Part shown: positions 1 to 10,526 of the stretch, one piece after another | Layout of the letters: every line of letters starts with the position of its first letter | How positions within the stretch are numbered: the stretch's first letter is position 1 | Source of the DNA: Triticum aestivum | Lineage: Eukaryota; Streptophyta; Magnoliopsida; Poales; Poaceae | Direction of reading: 5' to 3' | Assembly (NCBI RefSeq): GCF_018294505.1 | Contig: NC_057797.1 | Span: forward strand, 121,773,116 to 121,837,115 | DNA: 64,000 nucleotides | The notes under the pieces: generated by a model | The model's database searches: none | What the model was told of the DNA's origin: nothing | The model's input: only the letters and a program-made list of their open reading frames with translations | Translations under genes and position numbers: made by a program

Positions 1-1583
1 CCTGACATTTAGGGGTTGTGGCGGTGTCCCGGGGAGTTGAGCTCCGAGGTGTTGTCGTCACAATTTTATCATTGCAGTTCTGGAATACCTGAGTTCGCCG
101 ACATCGAAAATCTCTTTTATGCAGTTGTTGGTGAGATAACCTTGACGCCACCCAGTACTGGGGCGGGAGTTCGGGAGTATTGCCATAACTCGTATAACGG
201 ATGCTTTTCGAAGGTTGAGGTAAACGATTTCCGAAGGTTTCTTGGTTATGTGTTGAAGGATGGATACAGCTGGATGTAGGATTTATTAGTTTTGGGTGAG
301 ATATTATGCTTCCCCTGTATCCCCAACACCTGATTGCATAACCGGAAAATTTCAGGAGTTTATAAGTGGGAATTCAAGTAGCTCCTAGGATATCTTTCCG
401 ACAGGTGTATGATATGAAATTGGGGTTCGGCATCTAGTGGTCCGCCTATCCACGGTTGGTTTTACAGTGGTCTCGTTGTGTCTTAAAGAGTCCTTGGCTA
501 TGCCGACTCGGGGACGCTTCGTATGTCATGTGCACTGCCTTGTACATGATGGTGATGTACGATCGAGCCCGTGTAGGCCCCACCACAAAAACTTCGGAGG
601 AAATCTCTATCATATGTTTGTTCTGGCTTATTCTGCAAGCCAATCCTTTGTTTTGTTTTGAGTTGTGGTATTCGAGTTGCTTCAAAGTCAAATGTTGATT
701 CCATACCTTTCCTAAGCGGTGTTCTCATATTTCTATGTGAATACTAATCCTTCTTGATCATCGAGTTTGTCATTTCAATTTCTTGTCAACCGGTGTGTCT
801 CTCCTCAAGTGGATCCGATCACTTCAACATTCGCAAGATCAATTATCAGTTTTTCATCAACATTGTTTGTTTCATCCGTCTCCAAGTTGCCTTTGTTTTT
901 CCCGCCCGCCCACCCCTTTTCGTCAAGGAATCCGATGTCTTAATCAAGTATCCATCTTATTGATGGGAAGTCTCTCCATTCTTTTCTTTCAATGTTCTTA
1001 TCCGGTGATTCTCAGAAGGATACTAACGGAGCCTCAAGTTCATCTTTATTCGTTCTTTTTCTTCTTCGGTGGATCCAATTCAAGCTTTGTTGATCATATC
1101 CTTTCCTCGTTTTAAATGTCTTCTCTTGCTGGTGCACCTCTCAATCATTAACTTTTCATTATTCATTTGTTCCGGAGTGCTGAAGATATCTCGAAGATTC
1201 GTGTTTCCACTCTGCTTTCATTCAAGCTATTTCGAGGATGTTATCTCATTCAAGCCTTTTAATTCAACCGGTGCATTCTCTCTTTTAAATCGTTCAACAA
1301 TGTTTCTTTTGAGTGGGCCCTAACCAATAGGTCTTTTCCCAGGATCTTACCTGACTCTTCTTATTCTCCCGGAGTTATTCTCAAATTTTCTCCAAAGTTT
1401 GATGTAAGAATGAACTGTCGTCAGTCACATGTTTTTCTCCAAGATCTTTAAAATTCTTTTCATCGTTGGTTCAACCTTTCCAATTTTAATTCTGGAGTGC
1501 CTCAACAATTTATGGTGTTGTTTCTCATCATCATTATTTGTGTTTGAAGACCGAAGAAGAGTTTTACCTCCATATCTTATCCG
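1..1583 (+). mobile_element. Decayed internal region of Gypsy element C
   Basis: This stretch has only short, overlapping open frames and no domain I recognise. It is assigned to Gypsy element C because removing element A (1589-18642) and one copy of the TTCTC duplication joins it directly to 18643-19067, which runs into the polypurine tract and 3' LTR of C. The inferred orientation is plus. The 5' part of C lies outside the window. The assignment is inferred from insertion geometry, not from coding similarity. Confidence 0.6.
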
Positions 1584-1588
1584 TTCTC
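1584..1588. repeat. Left target-site duplication of element A (TTCTC)
   Basis: TTCTC immediately precedes the TGTCA terminus at 1589 and recurs at 18643-18647, directly after the TGACA terminus at 18642. Five bases is the usual duplication length for LTR retrotransposons. The match shows that 1589 and 18642 are the two ends of one insertion. Confidence 0.88.
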
Positions 1589-2174
1589 TGTCACAGCCCC
1601 AGTTCAGCCCTTGCTTGACTTTGCTTGTTCATCATGCCATCATGTTTAAATTCCAAAGAAATTTGAAATGGGGATTGCCTAAACCCTAGTACCAAATGGA
1701 AATCAAATAGGTTCAACCCAAAAATATTTTCAGTGATCCAAATGGCTTCCAAAAATGTTCATCATTTCTGGAAAATGCTTGAAACCATAACCAGAGGGTT
1801 GCACATTTTTTCCATGACATATTTGGTCACTGAATAAAATCATATGTACCTTGCTTTTGGGCATTTAAATGCTAGTAAATATCTTAAATGCCCAAATAAT
1901 TCTAAAAATAAGTGTGGGCTGTTGGAAATAATCTAAACAGAGCCCCTGATTATTTTCTGGATTTTTAGAGATGCCTAAGTATTTTTAATAAAGCCTCACA
2001 GTTACAGAAAAATAGAAAACAGTAATTAAAATAAAAGACACAGAGAGAGAAGGGAATCACCTGGGCCACTTACCTGGCGGCCCATCTGCACTGGCCCAGC
2101 TGACTGGCGCTGCCAGTCGTCGTCTCCACCGCGCCAGAGGGCGCCGAGCGTGTGCTCGCCGTGTGCACACACGC
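1589..2174 (+). repeat. 5' LTR of element A, first 586 bp
   Basis: It starts TGTCACAGCCCC and aligns base for base with the start of the 3' LTR at 14481. It breaks off at a 10-base N run. The remainder of this LTR does not follow; Copia sequence does. Confidence 0.85.
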
Positions 2175-2184
2175 NNNNNNNNNN
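2175..2184. other. Assembly gap of 10 N
   Basis: The run separates element A LTR from Copia LTR sequence. The first few hundred bases of the Copia LTR are missing, so the true gap is probably longer than 10 bases, or the two sides are joined wrongly. Confidence 0.95.
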
Positions 2185-3658
2185 TCCTAAGACTAGCACA
2201 AAAGATCGTGTAGTTCATTTGCTAGAGCTTTGCCAATGTCAAGTATCTCTTCCTTCGACCATGAGAGCGTGTAACTCCTGGATACCGTAGGAGTGCTTTG
2301 GGTGTATCAAACGTCACAACGTAACTGGGTGACTATAAAGGTGCACTACAGGTATCTCCGAAAGTATCTATTGTTTTATGCGGATCGAGACTGGGATTTG
2401 TCACTCCGTGTAAACGGAGAGGTATCTTTGGGCCCACTCGGTAGGACATCATCATATGCGCAATGTGACCAAGGAGTTGATCACGGGATGATGTGTTACG
2501 GAACGAGTAAAGTGACTTGCCGGTAACGAGATTGAACAAGGTATTGGATACCGACGATCGAATCTCGGGCAAGTAACATACCGATAGACAAAGGGAATTG
2601 AATACGGGATTGATTAAGTCCTTGACATCATGGTTCATCCGATGAGATCATCCTGGAACATGTGGGAGTCATCATGGGTATCCAGATCCCGCTGTTGGTT
2701 ATTGACCGGAGAACGTCTCGGTCATGTCTACATGTCTCCCGAACCCGTAGGGTCTACACACTTAAGGTTCGATGACGCTAGGGTTATAAAGGAAGTTTGT
2801 ATGTGGTTACCGAATGTTGTTCGGAGTCCCGGATGAGATCCCGGACGTCACGAGGAGTTCCGGAATGGTCCGGAGGTAAAGATTTATATATGGGAAGTCC
2901 TATTTTGGCCACCGGAAAATGTTCGGGATTTTTCGGTATTGTACCGGGAAGGTTCTAGAAGGTTCCGGAGTGGGGCCCACCTGCATGGGGGGACCCACAT
3001 GGACGTGGGTAGTGGGGGCAAGGCCCCACACCCCTGGTCAAGGCGCACCAAGATCCCCCCTTAGAAGGAATAAGATCATATCCCGAAGGGATAAGATCAA
3101 GATCCCTAAAAAGGGGGGGTAACAATCGGTGGGGAAGGAAATAATGAGATTTCTTTCCTCCCACCTTGGCCAACGCCCCAATGGACTTGGAGGGCAAGAA
3201 ACCAGCCCCTCCACCCCTATATATAGTGGGGAGGCGCATGGGAGCTATACACGAAGTTCTGGCACAGCCCTACCTCTCTTCCTACTCCTCCTCTCCCATG
3301 GTGCTTGGCGAAGCCCTGCTGGATTGCCACGCTCCTCCACCACCACCACGCCGTTGTGCTGCTGTTGGATGGAGTCTTCCTCAACCTCTCCCTCTCTCCT
3401 TGCTGGATCAAGGCGTGGGAGACGTCACCGGGCTGTACGTGTGTTGAACGCGGAGGTGCCGTCCGTTCGGCACTAGGATCATCGGTGATTTGAATCACGA
3501 CGAGTACGACTCCATCAACCCTGTTCACTTGAACGCTTCCGCTTAGCGATCTACAAGGGTATGTAGATGCACTCTCTTTCTACTCGTTGCTGGTCTCTCC
3601 ATAGATAGATCTTGGTGACACGTAGGAAAATTTTGAATTTCTGCTACGTTACCCAACA
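2185..3658 (+). repeat. Partial 5' LTR of a BARE1/WIS/Angela-type Copia element
   Basis: The sequence is recognised as the 3' four-fifths of a BARE1/WIS/Angela LTR. It contains the characteristic blocks around 'gttcatccgatgagatcatc' and 'gaacgcggaggtgccgtccg', a TATA box at 3219 and the LTR end CCCAACA at 3652-3658. Its first few hundred bases are absent, lost in the gap at 2175. It lies inside the 5' LTR of element A. Confidence 0.87.
3219..3226 (+). promoter_or_regulatory. TATA box of the Copia LTR
   Basis: TATATATA within CCCCTATATATAGTGGGG is the usual core promoter of BARE1-type LTRs. It drives transcription rightward, consistent with the plus-strand remnants downstream. Confidence 0.7.
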
Positions 3659-5405
3659 GTGGCATCATGAGCTAGGTCTATTGCGTAGATTCTTTGCACG
3701 AGTAGAACACAAAGTAGTTGTGGGCGTTGATGTTGTTCAATATGCTTACCGTTACTAGTCCAATCTTGTTTCGACGGTATTGTGGGATGAAGCGGCCCGG
3801 ACCGACCTTACACGTACTCTTACGTGAGACAGGTTCCACCGATTGACATGCACTTGGTGCATAAGGTGGCTAGCGGGTGCCAGTCTCTCCCACTTTAGTC
3901 GGAATGGATTCGATGAAAAGGGTCCTTATGAAGGGTAAATAGCAATTGGCATATCACGTTGTGGTCTTGCGTAGGTAAGAAACGTTCTTGCTAGAAACCC
4001 ATAGCAGCCACGTAAAACATGCAACAACAATTAGAGGACGTCTAACTTGTTTTTGCAGGGTATGCTATGTGATGTGATATGGCCAAGAAGAATGTGATGA
4101 ATGATATGTGATGTATGAAATTGATCATGTTCTTGTAATAGGATTCACGACTTGCATGTCGATGAGTATGACAACCGGAAGGAGCCATAGGAGTTGTCTT
4201 TATTTATTGTATGACCTGCGTGTCATTGAAGAACGCCATCTAAACTACTTTACTTTATTGCTAAACGCGTTAGTCATAGAAGTAGAAGTAGTCGTTGGCG
4301 TGACAACTTCATGAAGACACGATGATGGAGATCATGATGATGGAGATCATGGTGTCGTGCCGGTGACGATGATGATCATGGAGCCCCGAAGATGAAGATC
4401 AAAAGGAGCAAAATGATATTGGCCATATCATGTCACTATTTGATTGCATGTGATGTTTATCATGTTTATGCATCTTGTTTGCTTAGGACGACGGTAGTAA
4501 ATAAGATGATCCCTTACAAAATTTCAAGAAGTGTTCTCCCCTAACTGTGCACCGTTGCTACAGTTCGTCGCTTCTAAGCACCACGTGATGATCGGGTGTG
4601 ATGGATTCTTACGTTCACATACAACGGGTGTAAGACAGTTTTACACAGCGAAAACACTTAGGGTTAACTTGACGAGCCTAGCATGTGCAGACATGGCCTC
4701 GGAACACGGAGACCGAAAGGTCGAGCATGAGTCGTATGGTAGATACGATCAACATGAAGATGTTCACCGATGATGACTAGTCCGTCTCACGTGATGATCG
4801 GACACGGCCTAGTTGACTCGGATCATGTGATCACTTAGATGACCAGAGGGATGTCTATCTAAGTGGGAGTTCATAAGATGAACTTAATTATCCTGAACAT
4901 AGTCAAGAGACCTTTTGCAAATTATGTCGTAAGCTCGCGCTTTAGTTCCACTGTTTAGATATGTTCCTAGAGAAAATATAGTTGAAAGTTGATAGTAGCG
5001 ATTATGCGATCAGTAGAAAGCTTATGTCCTTAATGCACCGCTTAGTGTGCTGAACCCCAACGTCGTTTGTCGATGTTGCGAACATTGGACATACACGTTT
5101 TGATAACTACGTGATAGTTCAATTAAATGGTTTAAGTAGAGGCACCAAAGACGTTTTCGAAACGTCGCGGAACATATGAGATGTTTCGAGGGCTGAAATT
5201 GGGATTTCAGGCTCGTGCCCACGTCAAGAGGTATAAGACCTCCGACGATTTTCTTAGCCTGCAAACTAAGGGAGAAAAGCTCAATCGTTGAGCTTGTGCT
5301 CAGATTGTCTGAGCACAACAATCACTTGAATCGAGTGGGAGTTGATCCTCCAGATGAGATAGTGATGTTTCCCCAAAGTCATTGCCACCAAGCTACTAGA
5401 GCTTC

Positions 5406-5800
5406 GTGATTAACTATAACATATCAGGGATAGATATGATGATCCTTGAAATATTCATGATGTTTGACACCGTGAAAGTAGAAATCAAGAAGGAGCATCA
5501 ATTGTTGATGGTTGGTGAAACCACTAGTTTCAAGAAGGGCAAGGGAACAAAGGGATACTTCATGAAACGGCAATTCAGCTGCTGCTCTAGTGAAGAAACC
5601 CAAGGTTGAACCCAAACCCGAGACTAAGTGCTTCTGTAATAAGGGGAACAACCACTGGAGCAGCATTACCCTAGATACTTGGTAGATGAGAAGGCTGGCA
5701 AGGTCGATAGAAGTATATTGGATATACATTATGTTAATGTGTACTTTACTAGTACTCCTAGTAGCACCAGGGTATTGGATACCGGTTCGGTTGCTAAGTG
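5406..5800 (+). pseudogene. Copia gag C-terminus and protease remnant
   Basis: The translation gives a Lys/Gly-rich gag tail followed, across in-frame stops and shifts, by a stretch resembling the CCHC knuckle of Copia gag (around 5620-5660) and an aspartic protease signature L-D-T-G-S at about 5774-5791. In BARE1/Angela polyproteins these segments occur in this order. Because of the disruptions no product is expected. Confidence 0.6.
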
Positions 5801-6128
5801 TTAGTAACTCGAAATAAAAGCTACGGAATAAACGGAGACTAGCTAAAGGTGAGCTGATGATATATGTTGGAAGTGTTTCCAAGGTTGATATGATCAAGCA
5901 TCGCACGCTCCCTCTACCACCGAGATTGGTGTTTGCGTTGAGCATAGACATGATTGGATTATGTCTATCGCAATACGGTTATTCATTTAAGGAGAATAAT
6001 GGTTACTCTAATTTTGAATAATACCTTCAATGGTCTTGCACCTAAAGGAATGGTTTATTGAATCTCGGTCGTAGTGATACACATTTTCATGCCAAAAGAT
6101 ATAAGATAGTAATGATAGTACCACTTAC

Positions 6129-6350
6129 TTGTGGCACTGCCATGTAAGTCATAATGGTATAAAACGCATGAAGAAGCTCCATGTTGATGGATCTTTGGAC
6201 TCACTCGTTTTTGAAAAGTTTGAGACATGCGAACCATGTCTATTGGTGTATATGCATGAAGAAACTCCATGCAAATGGATCGTTCGGACTCACTTGATTT
6301 TGAATCACTTGAGATATGCAAATCATACCACATGGGCAAGATGACTGAAA
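6129..6350 (+). pseudogene. Copia GAG-pre-integrase remnant
   Basis: The frame encodes W-H-C-H-V-S-H-N-G-I-K-R-M-K-K-L-H followed by C-E-P-C-L, matching the H/C-type zinc-binding GAG-pre-integrase domain that precedes integrase in Copia pol (usual form W-H-x-R-L-G-H ... C-x-x-C). It is a fragment of about 70 residues that partly repeats itself near 6255-6310. It lies just upstream of the junction with the Gypsy LTR at 6373. Confidence 0.65.
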
Positions 6351-6372
6351 AGCCTCATTTTCAGTAAGATGG

Positions 6373-9300
6373 TGTCACATCCCTAGCTTCAGGCATTGCT
6401 CTAGGTTAGCTTCATGTGTGCATCATGTCTATATTTTTGAAACTTGAATTGAGGAATATTGGAAGCCTCAAAATTTAAATAAAAGAGGGGCAAAAACCCT
6501 AGAAATCTCATTCATTGCTCCAAAAGGCTCTTCTTAAATGTTTGATAATTTTTGGTAAGGGTTCTGGTCCCAACCAAAATATTGAACATTTTTAAGGATT
6601 TATTTTTGGGACTTTGAATTTAAATCATTAGCTATTTGAATTTGAATTATATTCATATAATTAGAATATAATTTCAAATACCCCTGAAATATTTTATGAG
6701 CTTTTGGAAAAGTCCATCTAGCAACATAAATTATTCAGAGGATATTTGGCACTGTTTTGAATTTGTTTAAATTTGAAAACAGTGGCAAAAAAAAACAAAA
6801 CAGAACAGAAATAAAAAAATAAAAGAACAGAGTCTTACCTGGGCCCTTACCTGGCTGGCCCAGTGGACAGCCCAGCCCACTGGCCTGGTGCCAGTCGTCC
6901 TCTACCTCTGCCAGTAGGCAGAGGAGGGAGACAGCGCACGCGCGCGCCGTGGCGACACGCCACCTCCCTGCCTGCCTGCGTCCCTCGCCACCGCGACGCC
7001 TCGGGCCTTCTCCTCGGCGCCGCCTCGAACCCCTGGACCCCCTCACTCGTCCCCTTCGTCTCTCCTTCGCCTCTCCCTCTCGCACACCCGAACGCCTCCG
7101 CCGCCGCCGCTCGCAACCACCGCAACCACAGCCACTTCCTCGCCCCCTCTCTGCGTACCCGAGCTCCGCCCTGACCCCGTGGAGCTACCCACCGACGCAC
7201 GCGATCAGAGGAGGCCGAAATCGACCGGAGCATCATCGTCTTCACCTCCGGTGCCCGGAGATCGACTCCACCGATTCGGCGCGTCCAGAGCTTCCCCGAC
7301 TTCGTCGTCTCCTCCGCTAGCCCCTCCGTGAGCTCTCCTACGTTTCCCCTCTCTCCCCGTTGGTTTCCCGTGCAGTAGCCATGCTAGCCACCGTACCGAG
7401 CGCCGCCGTCCGCCATGGACGCCGGGCGTGGCACTGACGTGCTGTTGCGGCCAGTCCGACGAGCCTAGCGTGCTCCTAGCTGCCCCAGGAGTCCGCATAG
7501 CCCCTCAGCCAGCCCCCTAGCGCCCCGTACCCTCGCTCCGCCCAAACCCGAGCTCCGGCGGCCGCAAAAGAGCTCGCCGCCGTTAACTCCGGCCACCCCA
7601 GCACCAAACACCGCCACCGTTGGATGCGCCACATCGCCAGCTACTCGTAGCACCCACCCGCGCATCAAACCGTGGCCGGAGCAGCGTTTCCGACGCCCTC
7701 CGCCGTTGCTGGCGTCGCCGGCGACAAGCCGCGGGTCAACTCCGGCGGGTTTGACCCGGGGTTTGACCCCCTGACGTGTGGGCCCAGGCGCCCGCTTAGT
7801 TAGTGCTAGGTTAGTTAGTGTTAACTAACTTAGTTAATTAGGTAGGCCACTGACATGCGGGCCCCGCCCCGCTAACTAAGTTAGTTAGGGCTAACTAACC
7901 TGGTTAGTTGACTGAGACACTGACGTGTGGACCCCACACGTCAGGTTTGACCCTGACCGACCCCTGTTGACTTGCTGACGTCATGGTGACGCACTGCTGA
8001 CGCAGTAAATGTTTCTGGAATTTAAATAATTCTAAAATGATTTAATAATTTCAGAAAATAACTAAAACTTCTAAAATTCATAGAAAATTAACCGTAACTC
8101 CAAATTAAATAATTTATATATGAAAAATTATCAGAAAAATTCAAGGAATCCATCTGTACCATTTTCATGCATGTTAGAACAACTTATAGCTGCTGTTTAG
8201 CACAAATCAAATAAAGGGCATTTAAATAATCACATATGGAGTTTGAATTTGAATCTTGTATTCAAACCAACTTCATTTAATCTGTTGCTAGTTGCATTGG
8301 CTCAAAACACATTCATTTTGCCATGTCATGATCATGCATCATATTGTACATTGCATTGATTGTGTTCCCTTCTGTGTTGCCGGTATTTATCCCCTCTCGA
8401 TAGACGTGATACCGATGATGTGATCGTTGACACTGATGAAGACTCAATGTTATCTTCAGAAGTGCCAGGCAAGCAAAACCCCCCTTGTTCATTCCGATAC
8501 AATCCTACTCTCTCGCTCCTGCTCTCTTTTAATGCATTAGGACAACACCGATTCATCTGTTACTTGCTGCGGTAGCTGAACCCCTTTATCCTTTGCATGA
8601 CCTGTCATTGCCACAGTAAATAGATGAAACCCACTAGCATGAGTAGGAGTTGTTTGAGCCCTGTTGTGCCTACTCATTCATGCTTGTTTGTCATGCCTGC
8701 TACTGCTTAGAGTCGAGTCAGGTCTAATTCATCGGGGATGAATCAGAGGCGTGTGAACGTGTCCTACTGTGTGTGAGCTAAGTGTGTGAACACGATTTGG
8801 TAAAAGGTAGCGGTGAGAGGCCATGTAGGAGTACATGGTGGGTTGTCTCATTGCAGCCGTCCTCAGGAACTGAGTTCTGTGTTTGTGATCCATGATTCAG
8901 CTACTACCATACATTGGGCCCTGAAATATGACCCCGCTCGACTTCTTATTCACCCTCGTCCTCTGTCCAGGAGTTGCAAGTAGTTTCTGGTGTTTGTAGT
9001 ATGCTGGAGGCCGTGGACAGCGCTGACCGTAGGGGTGGGCTGTGATGCGGTAGGCACGTGGCCGGGTAAACCGGGCGCCCGTTTGGTGTCACGGAACCCT
9101 GTTCACATCGTTTGGGGCTGTGAGCGAAACTCCGGCCGGATCTCCTCATGGATGGAACCCGAATAGGCGATAAACCTGGACTAGAGACTTGAGTGTTTAG
9201 GTAGGTCGTGGTCTACACCCACGTCGGTTTTCGCTTGAAGTCTGCCGAGCACATGTCGTGTGCAGACGCTAAGTGGTGGAAACATGTATGAAGAAGTACA

Positions 9301-10526
9301 CCCCTGCAGGGTTATCATCATCTATTCGAATAGCCGTGTCCACGGAAAAGGACTTCTGGGTTACTTATATCAGTTCATAGACAAGTGAAAGTGGATACTC
9401 TAAAATGCGCAAGATAAGCGTGAGTGCTATGGATGGCGTTCTCGTAGGGAGACGGGAGCGATTCCATAGTGGTGTATTGATATGGTGAATATGTGGACTC
9501 GTGTGCGCCACCTCAAAAGAGTTACATTGCAGTCGTAGTTTAGGATAGCCACCGAGTCAAAGCTGGCTTGCTGCAGTTAAACCCCACCACCCCTTTGTTG
9601 ATAATGATGCATATGTAGATAGGTCTGATGTAAGTCTTGCTGGGTACATTTGTACTCACGTTTGCCTATTTTATGTTTTTGCAGAGAGACTTCGGTCTCG
9701 CTAGTAGTTTCACGTGGACTTCGACGTTTAGCTTGATACCTCAGCTACGATCTTGTGCCCCGGCAGGATCTGATAGATAGTCAGGCTTCTCAGCCTTTTT
9801 CATTTATAGATGTCTGTACTCAGACATGATAGCTTCCGCTTGTGCTTTGACTTGTATGCTCTGAGTGTTGGGTCATGAGACCCATGTTTGTAATATCTCG
9901 CTCCTCGGAGCCTAATGAATAAAGTACTTGTGTCGTAGAGTCATGTTGTGATGCTTCGTTGTATTTGCACATATCGAGCATACTGTGTGTGTGATTGAAA
10001 TGCTTGGTATGTGTGGGATCTGACTATCTAGTTGTTTATCTTTAGTAGCCTCTCTTACCGGGAAATGTCTCCTAGTGTTACCGCTGAGCCATGGTAGCTT
10101 GCTACTGCTCTAGAACACTTAGGCTGGCCGGCATGTGTCCTTCTTCGTTCCTGTGTCTGTCCCTTCGGGGAAATGTCACGCTTTGAGTACCGGAGTCCTG
10201 TTAGCCCGCTACAGCCCGGTTTACCGGAGTCCTGCTAGCCCAGTGCTACAGCCCGGACCCACTTGCTGATGACCGACACGTTCGAAGCTGGGTCATGGAT
10301 GCCTGTCCCTGTAAGTCTGTGCCACTTTGGGTTTACGACTAGTCATGTCAGCCCGGGCTCTTTATCATATGGATGCTAGCGACACTGTCATATACGTGTG
10401 CCAAAAGGCGCAAACGGTCCCGGGTAAAGGTAAGGCGACACCCGTGGGAATACCGTGCGTGAGGCCGCAAAGTGATATGAAGTGTTACATGCTAGATCTA
10501 TGTGGCATCGAGTCGGGGTCCTGACA
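6373..10526 (+). repeat. Chimeric LTR: divergent type for ~3.74 kb, element A type for the last ~410 bp
   Basis: It has the same termini as the LTR at 14481-18642 (TGTCA and TGACA) and nearly the same length (4154 versus 4162 bp). The first ~500 bp are not recognisably alike. From ~8130 to ~10110 the two run roughly 85-95% alike by eye. From about 10117 to 10526 I see no difference from 18233-18642. The preceding five bases (GATGG) match neither the sequence after 10526 nor that after 18642, so this LTR start has lost its partner end. Recombination between a related LTR inserted in the Copia and the remaining 5' LTR of A explains this. Confidence 0.75.

Larger units (their letters stand above)
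3659..6372 (+). mobile_element. Truncated internal region of the Copia element
   Basis: It begins with TGGCATCATGAGC, a variant of the initiator-tRNA-Met primer site, followed by the BARE1-type leader. Coding remnants are broken by stops and shifts: a Lys/Gly-rich gag tail near 5540-5600, a protease motif reading V-L-D-T-G-S near 5774-5791, and a GAG-pre-integrase segment near 6129-6350. Sequence stops abruptly at 6372, where a Gypsy LTR begins. Reverse transcriptase, RNase H and the 3' LTR are absent from the window. Confidence 0.8.

Noticed and set aside
6735..7668. Arg/Pro-rich frames of ~100-130 codons
   Set aside because: They lie in the GC-rich part of the chimeric LTR, with overlapping frames on both strands and no conservation in kind with the other LTR.
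10327..10524. A 65-codon frame identical to one at 18443-18640
   Set aside because: Identity is explained by both lying in the shared LTR end; no domain and no independent support for coding.
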